Assembly (NCBI GenBank): GCA_015852425.1
Contig: JAAAIG010000459.1
Span: 1-30,562 of the forward strand
Direction: 5' to 3'
Length of the DNA stretch: 30,562 nucleotides
DNA from: Gryganskiella cystojenkinii
Taxonomy: Eukaryota; Mortierellomycota; Mortierellomycetes; Mortierellales; Mortierellaceae
Positions 21,992-30,562 of the stretch are shown here, in pieces. Numbering within the stretch: position 1 is the stretch's first letter; the number at the start of each line of letters is the position of its first letter. The position numbers and the translations under genes were made by a program. The notes under the pieces were generated by a model. That model ran no database searches and was not told the DNA's origin. It was given only the letters and a program-made list of their open reading frames with translations.

Positions 21992-24900
21992 ATGGACGAA
22001 GACAATAACCCCATCGAGGAGGAGCGTAGGCGCGTTGAACATGCACGCGTCATTCGACAACGACGACAAGTTCCCGAGACCGAAGAGGACCTCTTGGCTA
22101 TGCAAGAAGACTTTTTCAGGGCACAGGACAGACCTGCCGCCTCTGCCGTACGTGTCCAAAGAAAGCCGCCACCCGTTATCTCATCATCATCCTCAAAGCC
22201 TACGACTGTCAAAGATGAAGACGATGACGATGATGATATGCCGCCACCGCTCGAAAAGGATGTCGTCTCCCTCGGTGGAGACGAGCTACCAGCTAATCCA
22301 CCAACCATCACACCATCAACTGGAAAATTACGCGCTGGATCAAGATTCTTGCAGAATAGAGCCGACAAGGGACCCAGGACACACTTCCAGACCGTCGGAG
22401 AGCGTTTCGAGATAAATCTTGATGACGATGACGAAGACCAACAAACTACTACAGAACACATGATGGATGATGAGGACGAGATCCGTGCCGAAACTGAAGA
22501 TGAAACAAGGCGGCGACTGGCATCCGCGGGTCCATCAGTGGGTCACATCCTGAACGAGGTCCTGGAGAAGCCTGTTGGTAAAGCCGTTGCACCTGCTGGA
22601 GCGACTACCACACTTGGATCTCTGGAACCAACGATTCGACCAGTCAAGGGTGCTGCCAAAGGAAAGAGCTTGTTTGCGAGACGTCTCGCTGAAGCTCAAG
22701 GCGGCGCTCCTGCTGTCTCAGCAACTGCTGCCGAGTCAGCATCTTCGAACTCGGGTCAGGATCGCCCAGCATCGGATTCCTATGTGAAATTGACCCAGGG
22801 CAAGGATGCTGTCTCTATGTCGGACCGTAAGTTGGACGCAAGGCGCTATGTAGAATCTTTCTGTGCTGTGGTCAATCGTATTCACACTGTTTAATTACTT
22901 GCTTATGGTATTAGAATCAACAAGGACAAGACCCTCGACCAGACCTACCAAACCATCGTTCAACACTCTTCAGTCAAGCAGTAAGTGGGTCAAACAGAGG
23001 ATTATGCGAATGTTCTGATGCCTGCGACAAACTCTTGAACGCTAATTGTGGACTAAAATTATCCCTCTTATCTAGGCGATGCACTTCCACCACGTCCATC
23101 GACTGGACTTCACTCGGTCCTGAAAAAGCCAGATACACCTCACGGCACTCTCATGGAGCAAATCGACGACGAAAACAAGCACAAGCTTGCCAGCATGTCG
23201 CAACAAGAGATCGAGGAGGCAAGAGCAGAACTCATGCGGAACATGGACCCGGAGTTGATAGACAAGCTGATGAAGCGCAAGACTACTCAAAGAAGAGTCA
23301 GCTTCTCGGAGGGTGTTCAAGTCGAGGGCAAATTGGTTCATATGCAGGAGGCCAAGTCGGATCACAGCGACTCTGCTTTCGAGAGCAAACGCCATGAAGA
23401 AGAAGCAGCCGATCACCCTTTGGCGATGAAAAAGAAATTCTTTTCGAACGTACCAGCAGAACCAGAAAAATTGGAGTGGATGGGTATCCAGGGCACGAAC
23501 GATATCGGCGCAAAGGGTCATGTCGGGAAATCGATCGCACCAGGAGTCCAGCCTTATACTGTGAGTGCATCCGATCCTGCTGCTGCTCATTTCCGGTTCG
23601 ACTTCGCTGGCAAGATCATTCAGGACGAGGACACGCCCATTCATCTCGGCCTTCATCACCATGGTGCGGACCCCACTAAGGCTGGATACACGTTGTCAGA
23701 GTTGCTGCATCTTATTCGCTCAACTGTTCCCAGCCAGCGTATCATTCCACTCAACATCCTCGCCAAGATCCTTCGCAACTGTCGAGATGCTGCGTTTGAT
23801 TCGTCCGAGGTTCGATCTGGAATTCTTCGGTGGCTTATTGACAGTTTGCGTGCACCCGTCTACCTTCGAGCGGCTTTGGATGACAAGACGGATTCAGGAC
23901 TTGTCGCTGCCGTAAATGCCCTCCACGCCTGGGTTATGCCTCTTGAGGCCGTTGCGGAGCCCAATGATGTCTGGGACTCGCTGGATCTGCTCGATCGCGG
24001 TTACGAACGGATCAATCTCGGTTTCAAGTACCAAACAGTCACACATTTTGCCAACATGGAACTCAAACCCGACACACTTCAAGCCAGCCAGGAGCAGGGA
24101 ACTGAGGGAGAGGAGACCATCGGCGCCCATGCCATTTTGGCTGCCAAGGATCCTTTCGATGGACTGCTCGCCATGAGCGTTCTTCCTCGCCTTCGCTACA
24201 TCCTCGAGGTCTGCCAGCTTCCAGCACACACCAACTCTCAGGTACTGGATATTTTGCTTACCTTGATCAGGACACATTCCTTGGCTGCCAAGAAGGTGTT
24301 TGAATGCGATGGCTTGATCGCGGGGCTCGTCCGACAGTTTGGTGCGATCACATGGCCGTCCGAGAAGACAGATGTAGAACTCACGTGCTCTATCAAGGCT
24401 ATGGCTGTCTTGGACACTGTTGTTCGCTCATCCAAGAAGTATGCCTCGGTCATTATCGAGGAAGGTCACTTAGAACCTTTACTCCGCTTCTTGGTTCTCA
24501 CTCCAGAAGCAGCTATTGAGAATCACAAGAGTTTTGCTCTTCAGACCCAGGTTTTGAAGTTGTTCCGGTCCCTAGCGGCCTATGGTCTTTACTGCAACGT
24601 TCTTGGTGATATGTTGCAGTCCCGCTTGCTTCAAGACATGGCATCGACTATCGCGGAGCGGTCCAAAACTAGTCTTGATCCGGTCGTGAAGGCATTCTTG
24701 TCCAGAAAGTTGACTGCACATTTCCAACTCGTCACCGCTTGGACTCATGCCGCCGCAGATGTCCACCGCACCGTACCCGAGCACTCGCTTTGTTGGGCTC
24801 AACCATCGTCGTTCTTGGATCTCGCATTGGATGGAATCAGTCAATGGAGGAGTCAAAATCAGAGCGAGTCTTTGGATCTGGAGCAAATTGCTCTTTTGAC

Positions 24901-27124
24901 TTCAGCGGTGCGCTATATCAGCACCTGGACGCGTTACCTGTCTACAAATCCTCCTGATAATGTCGAAATTTTGGACCGTATCTGGGATGTACTGAAGCTC
25001 AAGGAGTGGACAAATTCTACAACTTTCAAGCTGGTGCAAGGACAACTCTCCGTTGCTATGAGAGACGAAATTGGCGCCACCGAGCCCATTCTCCCACATG
25101 TAGGGATCTCTCTCAGTAACCCGGCCAACCTCTCGACTCTAGCGTCTCGTTTCTATGAGATATCGCTGTGCTCTGAATACCTGACGAGTCACCTGACGAC
25201 AATGTTCCATCTGGCTCGCCTCACCTCCTCGCCTGCGCATATCCTGAAGGAGACGATCGACACTTTGGTCTGTGAGCAGGTCTTTGGTCTCGTGGAAGGA
25301 GTTACCAAGTTTGAGCTCGCGGTTCAGGACAAGATCCCGAACGTGTTGCCGCCCTGGATGGCATTTATTGCCCGTCATGGCGTCTATTTTGTCGCACACT
25401 GGCTCACAGCTATGGATAACCTTGTCTACCAGCAGGATCCCGACAACAGCTCCCATATCAAGCTGACGTTCTTCCCTTTGTTCCAGGTTACGGCTCTATC
25501 GTTGCTTCAGATTGTCTTGCCCGGGGACGAAGCCGTAAGCCACGATGTCTTGATCAAGATCCTGTTCAATGGACGCGTCCTCGGCAAGCTGTTGAGCCAG
25601 AACGTGAAGCAGATCAGTGTTGTCAAGCGGATCTTGGAGCCGATGTACCTTCAGTACTTTATCAAAAGCGATCGAGACTTGAAGGTTTCACAGAGTCTTT
25701 GGAGTCATGACGGCCGCGGGCTCAAGAGTCTCGTGATGGATTATGGCGGGATCACAGGCCAACCGCTGTTCAACTGGCTGTTCTACCCGATCGAGTTGCT
25801 GTTCCGGAGCAAGTTGAACTACGTCGAGGAGTCTGGAGCGCTGATTGCCGCGACGTCTGTTATCCATGTCACACTGGATTTCGTATATTCTTTACTGCAG
25901 ACTCTGGATGGAATCTCGTTCGAGTTGATCTACATGGCTGCGCTCAAGGTGTTGTCGCTGGAAGGAGAGCGGGAACCAGCGCGACAAGATGACACTTATG
26001 AGCGAGATGGTGATCAGGACGACGAGGACGAGGACGAAGAAGAGGGCTTTATGGATCACGATGTTGAAACGACATTGAACCGTCTCTTGGATCACTTTAG
26101 TACCCGCGGTGACTCCTCTTTGGTCAGGGACGATTCGGTCGAGCCCTTGAACGAAAAGACGCTTTCGCTGTTGACGAATCCATTACCGTTCTCTCAGTTT
26201 ATGAAGAATTTCATGGAAAATTCGTTCACGACGGGTACGCTCCTTCAGTTCCAGGCGACCGCAGCTCGATTCCTTTTCCCGGCCATGGCGCTTTCGACCG
26301 ATATGCAGTTGTTGATCTGGCAAGAGTCCTTTGATTTCTTGGGCAGCGTAACGACTACATGGGAGCAGTTGGATTCCGGCACGCTGAAGACTTTGATCCA
26401 GGACGATCCACACTTGGTCACGAGTGATGTTCGAAAACAATACCTCAAGGCGGTCGTCAGTGGACGTGTGATCAAGCAGCGGAACCCGGTCTTGTATTGG
26501 ATTGCAGTTCATCATCTCGCCAAAGTAGCCCTGGGACCGATCAAGATACCGGCCGCACCTGTTCGAGGCCGACGCGTTCCTATTGTGGCTGCAGAGGCAG
26601 TCACAGAGGATGCGGCAGTTTCGGAGGAACGAAAAGCCATTGTGTCTGCGATTGTCGCAGGTACCAAGAGCGAGGAACTCGTTCGAGACTGGGTCCAGTA
26701 CGACAGCAGAAACTATGAGCAGGCTGGGCCATCAACGTCCGCGCCACCTGCCCTGTTGGACCTTGTCGGTCTTTCGTCCTCTGTCTCTGCACAGTCTATG
26801 CCAACGACACCACCAGTTTCGACAGGACCACCTGTCCGGTCTCCGAGTCGCCCATTATCGTTGCTGTTGACCAGTTCAAGTTTTCCTATGATTGGTAGCA
26901 GCGACTACTTGAACTGCGATAATATCTTGACACCTCCCGAGTGTTTCCGGGAGCGACGACAGCTTTTGGTTGGAGCGAGAAAGGAATGGATCCTTTCGAC
27001 GTGTGGAGAAGCAGCGCTGGAACGGGTCGAGGACGCCATCCTGGCTGCTCAACCGTCGACTCCTGTGAGTGCCACGGGTAGTTGGAGGAATTCGATGACG
27101 ATGTCGACCATGTCGTCGATGTAG
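21992..27124 (+). CDS. RPAP1: RNA polymerase II-associated protein 1 (RPAP1)
   Basis: Three exons, 21992-22826, 22915-22980 and 23076-27124, encode about 1649 residues (human RPAP1 has about 1390). RPAP1 acts in assembly and nuclear import of RNA polymerase II and links it to chaperones and Mediator. The RPAP1_N region is clear at about 327-372: LMEQIDDENKHKLASMS, then EIEEARAELMRNMDPELIDKL. The RPAP1_C region at about 471-540 begins AHFRFDFAGKI and contains HHHGADPTKAGYTLSELLHL. The remaining roughly 1100 residues are helical, armadillo/HEAT-like, with an acidic DEDEDEEEG run near 26018-26047 and a Ser/Pro-rich tail. The N-terminal 300 residues are charged and disordered (poly-Asp near 22218-22240). 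Exon 2 codes only about 22 residues. Both introns have GTAAGT donors. AATAAA at 27161 lies 37 bases past the stop. Confidence 0.94.
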
Positions 27125-27345
27125 ATATAAAGAGTTGCATTCTTTAGTGCATTTGCAGATAATAAATTTATAGGCTATCCAAAAGAGTTGATGATCTCTG
27201 AGGGTTTCATTTTTGATGAATGAAACGCTTGTCAACGAGTCCATCAGTCAGCTCGCGGTACTTCGCGACTCTCTGTTTCCTTCTCTTTGTCATTATTAAA
27301 TTGATAATATTATTTAGCCCGTTTCAACGCATAAAATCAAAGATT
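27125..27345 (+). terminator. RPAP1 3' region with AATAAA
   Basis: AATAAA at 27161-27166 follows the RPAP1 stop codon by 37 bases and is a good polyadenylation signal. The rest is AT-rich with no gene seen. Repeat-rich DNA begins at about 27346. Confidence 0.55.
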
Positions 27346-27416
27346 CCATTTTTCTCATTTCAAAACGAGACACTTTCGCATATAAAGGGAAACTGGGTGT
27401 GTCGGTTCAAACCTCC

Positions 27417-27540
27417 TCGTTTTGCTCGTTTTGCTCTTTTTGCTCGTTTGCTCGCATTTTGCAACAATGCATGTACAGTAAGTAGGTGTGGGTGAAGCAA
27501 AAGGCAAAGCAAAAGTCAAAGCAAAATGCAAAATAAAGGT
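27417..27540. repeat. TTTTGCTCG-type tandem units facing a GCAAA(A/G)-type tract
   Basis: Inside the left arm the sequence TTTTGCTCG recurs several times with variation (27418-27466). After a short spacer containing the palindrome TGCATGTACA-like core, the opposite-sense units GCAAAAGGCAAAGCAAAAG follow (about 27497-27535). The two halves could pair into an imperfect stem. Confidence 0.5.
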
Positions 27541-27562
27541 CAAGCAATCTCGTCCTACTGTG

Positions 27563-27647
27563 CAGTCCACGCTCGGTTTTATAAGGATCTTTCCATTTTT
27601 ATTGGACAAAACCGATATCGATTTATTATAAAACCGAGCGTGGACTG
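27563..27647. repeat. Small foldback element with 21-bp perfect inverted repeat
   Basis: The 21 bases at 27563-27583 are the exact reverse complement of 27627-27647 and flank an AT-rich loop of 43 bases. The form (short, non-coding, perfect terminal repeats) is that of a miniature inverted-repeat element or a cruciform-forming sequence. Confidence 0.7.
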
Positions 27648-27705
27648 TACCCTGGAACTTCTCCTCAGTTCCCTTGAATTCTTCTTTGTGCAACCATGAT
27701 TGATA

Positions 27706-27859
27706 GAGTCCCCCCAGAGGCTTTGTATGTTAGAATCTCAGTCAAACGAAGGTGCTGTTTTTGTGTGAAGTCAAGCGAAGTTACAGTACACCTTTTGACC
27801 AATTCAATGAAATATTGTAAAAATATATATAAGATCACACAAAGCCTCCAGGAGGACTC
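27706..27859. mobile_element. MITE-like element, about 154 bp, with 21-bp terminal inverted repeats
   Basis: The ends 27706-27726 and 27839-27859 are inverted copies matching at 18 of 21 positions (consensus GAGTCCnCCnnGAGGCTTTGT). The interior is AT-rich and has no coding potential. This is the form expected of a non-autonomous DNA transposon remnant. A target-site duplication was not clear. Confidence 0.5.
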
Positions 27860-28125
27860 CATTTTCGTTCTCGACTTCTACAGTCGCTATTATCAATATT
27901 GGAAGAGAAAAGAGTGACCGAGAAAAGGTCAGGCTGGGTGACGGATGGGCCAACCAGGATGGGGATCGAACAATTATTGGAAAGAGATTTACTTTGAGAT
28001 CTGGATTGCTTGTTTCCCGAGTAGGATCTCAAACTCTTTACAGTGTTAAAGCGCAAAAAAGATAACAAAGAGGCTGCAGAACACCAAAGCTTTGGAAGAA
28101 CAGCCAACGATATTTTATTTTATCA

Positions 28126-28668
28126 TTAATTCACAAATGTCGAGTTCGTGCAGTATTTTAGAGGATCCATCACGCTGGAGCTTAGTTTGAAGGAACAAAT
28201 ATACTTGAGAATATAAAAGATATTCAAGACTTGGCAAGTTGGCACAATGATGTAGAGGACCGTTCCACCAAAGGAATGCAAGTACCAAAGCAACTTTGAG
28301 GTTCTGAGATACGGAAGGTTGCAGATCAAACACCCGCACGAGTACCCAATTAGCCCTCCGATGTACATATAAAATTGGATAGATACAACGATATCGAGTA
28401 CGCCAACAGCGGCAAAAAGCAGGGCCGTCACGGTCGTGCTGGTCAACAGCAGTGTCATCGAAGACTGGCAAAGGTCTACACATGCCTGGACGTCGTCCGA
28501 ATATCTTGTCTTCAGGCTGCGTTGCGGTGCAGGGACTTGTGACGTGTTTTCAACCGCATTTTCAACGCTAGGCCGCTCTCTGGAGGTATAAACCATGGGA
28601 ACCTCTTGGGACAATCGGTCAAACCCTCCTGAGCGTAAAGATTTTTGAGCTTGACGATGTGGATCCAT
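28126..28668 (-). CDS. Unrecognised small membrane protein, about three membrane spans
   Basis: One uninterrupted frame of 180 residues starts at the ATG 28668-28666. I recognise no family. Residues 1-65 are polar and probably cytosolic. Hydrophobic segments follow at about 71-95 (LLLTSTTVTALLFAAVGVL), 98-118 (QFYMYIGGLIGYSCGCLI) and 128-155 (WYLHSFGGTVLYIIVPTCQV onward). There are several cysteines in and near the second span and a short polar tail. AATAAA on the minus strand (28119-28114) follows the stop by less than 15 bases, which supports a transcribed gene, though so close a signal is unusual. The gene lies inside the inverted-repeat-bounded segment. An additional intron near the C-terminus is possible, since GTATAT occurs in the codons after YILK. 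Confidence 0.55.
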   Translation of the reverse strand: MDPHRQAQKSLRSGGFDRLSQEVPMVYTSRERPSVENAVENTSQVPAPQRSLKTRYSDDVQACVDLCQSSMTLLLTSTTVTALLFAAVGVLDIVVSIQFYMYIGGLIGYSCGCLICNLPYLRTSKLLWYLHSFGGTVLYIIVPTCQVLNIFYILKYICSFKLSSSVMDPLKYCTNSTFVN

Positions 28669-29130
28669 GGTATCGACACACTACCTATACGTCTGCCGCA
28701 CCTAATAAAGCGCGTTAGACATCCTTACATCATTTTTCAAAAACAACAATCGGTAGAGAACGATGGAGAGGTAGGGAATAAAAAAAACCAGAGACGAAAT
28801 GCGGGAGAGAGACATACCTAATAATTTGGAGAGATGTTTGAGGTGTAAAGTGACAAGGACATCCATGGTATATAAGTCTTTTTTTTCGGCGTTATGGGTC
28901 CCTTACTCCATGCTCCCGAATGCAAACTTCACGACTCGCCAGCCGCGATTGCGTTTGATCTGGTGTAACGATGGGGATATTTATTCGCCGTTTTTACGGC
29001 AACGATTTTTACGGCAACGATTGTGTCCAAAACAGAGAACTGATGAGCCGAGGATTGGACAAGAACGTCGCGATGTGATGGCGTCGTAGTGGTTTCATGC
29101 GAACTACTCTATATCGCGCAACAAAAGAAA
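28669..29130. other. Upstream of the membrane gene; includes a 15-bp tandem duplication
   Basis: No gene is supported. The perfect duplication TTTTTACGGCAACGA occupies 28991-29005 and 29006-29020. The promoter of the minus-strand membrane gene should lie just right of 28668. Confidence 0.45.
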
Positions 29131-29276
29131 CGAGCAAACGAGTAAAAATGAGCAAAACGAGGAGGTTTGAACCGACACACCCAGTTTCCCATTTTTTGTG
29201 TCTCGTTTTGAAAGAGAAAAATGGGATATTCTCATTGTCATTCATCCGTCCTGCACGGACATCATTTGTCGTCCCT

Positions 29277-29730
29277 GCCTTAGACTTGCTCGAGATCACC
29301 TCTCTTGTTGCCTCATACCTTCCACCTTCTTCATTCCCTCTATGCATCTTGGTCTCGAAGCACTCTTTATACTTCCTTCCACCGCCGACTCTGGTCCACA
29401 GTGCGTTTCTCTCATTCCTTTTGGCGCCACCACTTCTCTGAACCACTTTCTCGGTACAACCCTTCCCAAGTTAGCGACTCATGCGCCTTTACTCGAATCT
29501 TTATCCTTCACGATCGGAAACCGGTTCACACCAGTCGAGGTTCGAGCTTTCTTGGTACTGGATTTCCCGGACCTCATGTGGCCATTCTTGGGAATTTTTG
29601 CAGCTCAATACCTCGGGTCTCAGGAACATTGAATTATCTGAGATCATCGAGGTCGTCCAGGGGCCTTTAAAAGAGTTGGATATGACGTTCACCGCGCGTT
29701 TAGTATTCGATCTGCGATTGCTTTGTTGGA
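29277..29730 (+). pseudogene. Frameshifted F-box/leucine-rich-repeat-like remnant
   Basis: Translation from 29277 gives ALDLLEITSLVASYLPPSS then FPLCILVSKH. Continuing in a different frame gives FHRRLWSTVRFSHSFWRHHF from about 29377. Joined by similarity, these follow the usual F-box pattern (L-PEI---I-SYL-------LVSK-W-----P-LW-TV). A frame change between 29363 and 29389 is needed. Further on, the first frame again looks like leucine-rich repeat sequence (SGLRNIELSEI, then GPLKELDM, about 29605-29690). No start codon fits the first frame. F-box/LRR proteins are substrate receptors of SCF ubiquitin ligases and are abundant and fast-evolving in some early-diverging fungi. I read this as a decayed copy; an unrecognised short intron is the alternative. 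Confidence 0.5.
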
Positions 29731-29740
29731 GAGTGGTGAC

Positions 29741-30028
29741 AGGAAACACTGTTCGAGATTGGAAAAAAGGTCTCTGTCGGTGGCTGTACGCTTCCTTCAG
29801 AGGAGATGGTCTATCGACTCCAGTGTGAATTACCGAACCGGAAGGAATTCCGAGCCATGCTGTTGATGGATAAGGATCTCGGTCGGGACCCCTAGACCCC
29901 GGATCTGTAAAAAATTGCGGGTTTTTCAACTGGGCTTGGCCCTGACTGTCCATGAAGGGTCCACCACAGGCTCTCCTAGGCTTTGCTCGGGTCGCGCAAA
30001 CAAGATATTTTTTTTGTTTTTTTTGTTT
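29741..30028. other. Non-coding stretch between F-box remnant and foldback element
   Basis: No gene is supported. A block with the unusual text GGGACCCCTAGACCCCGGATC (about 29886-29906) is followed by T runs. A GGTCGCGCAAACAA sequence at about 29991-30005 closely resembles the outer end of the foldback element's right arm, and may be a second left end. Confidence 0.4.
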
Positions 30029-30252
30029 GGTCGCACAATAAAAGTGATCCAGAGTGTCAACAAACATGCAGGAAAAAGTTGATTGACTGATTTGAAAGTT
30101 GGACGACTGTTTTGAAAAGTTGACCAACTGTTTTAAAAAGTTGAACGACTGTTTGAAAAGTTGGACGACTGTTTTGAAAAGTTGAACGACTGATTTGAAA
30201 AGTTGAACAACCTTTTTCTGCATGTTTGTTGATCACTTTTGTTTGTGCGACC
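30029..30252. mobile_element. Foldback element with about 45-bp inverted ends and a 21-bp tandem array
   Basis: The left arm (30029-30081) begins GGTCGCACAA and contains AACAAACATGCAG. The right arm (30208-30252) is its inverted copy apart from a few substitutions and about 8 extra bases in the left arm. Between them lie about six and a half direct copies of a 21-bp unit, consensus AAAAGTTGRACGACTGTTTTG (30073-30222 including partial ends). Inverted ends around internal tandem repeats are the hallmark of foldback (Galileo/FARE-like) elements in other eukaryotes. No transposase is encoded. Confidence 0.7.
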
Positions 30253-30562
30253 AGTCCTTTCCATGGTATTCGTCGTCGTCCGTCCTCGATATGCCTAGAG
30301 TACTTGCTCGTCCGTGATCTTGAAAGCCTCTCTTTACCTTCCGACCATGGATTCCTTAACGATCGACTAGCAGTATAAACATGTGTGCTCGATGGACTTG
30401 CGATGACTACTATCTCTTTTTGATTTGAACTTCGTTTTTTCTCTGTCCTGTGGTTCTTTTCGATTTAGGAGTGCAAGTGTTAGTGTCAGTTTTGAGATTA
30501 ACATCTGTCCTCTTGAAATAAACACTTCCTTTTCTTTCCATAATGGCAAGAATTGAACCGGA
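30253..30562. other. Window end: possible leucine-rich-repeat remnant, otherwise no gene seen
   Basis: From 30268 to the stop at 30376-30378 a short + strand frame reads LEYLLVRDLESLSLPSDHGF and looks leucine-rich-repeat-like. It may be a further piece of the F-box remnant left of the foldback element, but it is too short to be sure. The remaining bases show no feature. Confidence 0.3.

Larger units (their letters stand above)
27346..29224. repeat. Segment bounded by long inverted repeats of about 95-110 bp
   Basis: The left arm (27346-27454) and the right arm (29131-29224) are imperfect inverted copies. The core is a perfect 41-bp match: 27387-27427 equals the reverse complement of 29150-29190. 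The outer flanks (CCATTTTTCTC, AAAACGAGACAC) and inner flanks (GCTCGTTT-type units) are also largely shared. About 1.68 kb lies between the arms and includes one membrane-protein gene. I could not identify a clean target-site duplication outside the arms. It could be a terminal-inverted-repeat element, or two independent copies of a short dispersed repeat in opposite orientation. Confidence 0.65.

Noticed and set aside
30073..30222. Regular short repeats resembling a CRISPR array
   Set aside because: The units are contiguous with no unique spacers, and the organism is eukaryotic.
29501..30223. Minus-strand open frame of 240 codons with a repeated VVQLFK unit
   Set aside because: It runs through the foldback element's tandem array and then antisense to the F-box remnant. 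The repeat periodicity (21 bp, divisible by three) keeps the frame open by chance.

Overview
This window is nuclear DNA from a filamentous fungus. Its genes are split by short introns (mostly about 80 to 330 bases) with GTAAGT-like donors, CTAAC/CTGAC-like branch sites and AG acceptors. All recognisable products are eukaryotic housekeeping proteins. The combination of elongin C, the dynactin p62 subunit, an alcohol-forming fatty acyl-CoA reductase and glutamine-rich regulators suggests an early-diverging fungus. I would guess Mortierellomycotina (Mortierella-like), but that is inference from gene content and style and was not tested by a search.

Layout. 1-2026: no gene recognised. 2461-4899 (+) and 6174-9289 (+): two neighbouring, low-complexity, probably nuclear regulatory proteins. 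Each carries near its N-terminus a short segment that resembles the SERTA motif of animal cell-cycle/transcription cofactors. 9677-10706 (-): elongin C in five coding exons. It is divergent from 10983-12251 (+), the KEOPS tRNA t6A catalytic subunit Kae1/OSGEP. 12564-14591 (-): dynactin subunit 4 (p62). 14934-16776 (-): fatty acyl-CoA reductase with a TATA-type promoter. 17610-21203 (-): IPI1/TEX10-like pre-rRNA processing factor, divergent from 21992-27124 (+), RPAP1 (RNA polymerase II-associated protein 1).

The last 3.4 kb (27.2-30.56 kb) differs. It holds several nested or adjacent inverted repeats of mobile-element type, a 21-bp tandem array inside a foldback element, one unrecognised three-span membrane protein gene (28126-28668, -), and a frameshifted F-box/leucine-rich-repeat-like remnant. 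The 180-residue membrane protein lies between the arms of a long inverted repeat (27346-27454 and 29131-29224).

Functionally the middle of the window is core cell machinery: ubiquitin ligase/elongation adaptor, tRNA modification, dynein cargo adaptor, ribosome assembly and Pol II assembly. The most novel-looking items are the paired SERTA-like genes and the inverted-repeat-bounded membrane gene. Exon boundaries were deduced by eye from frame continuity, splice consensus and family similarity; no transcript data were available.
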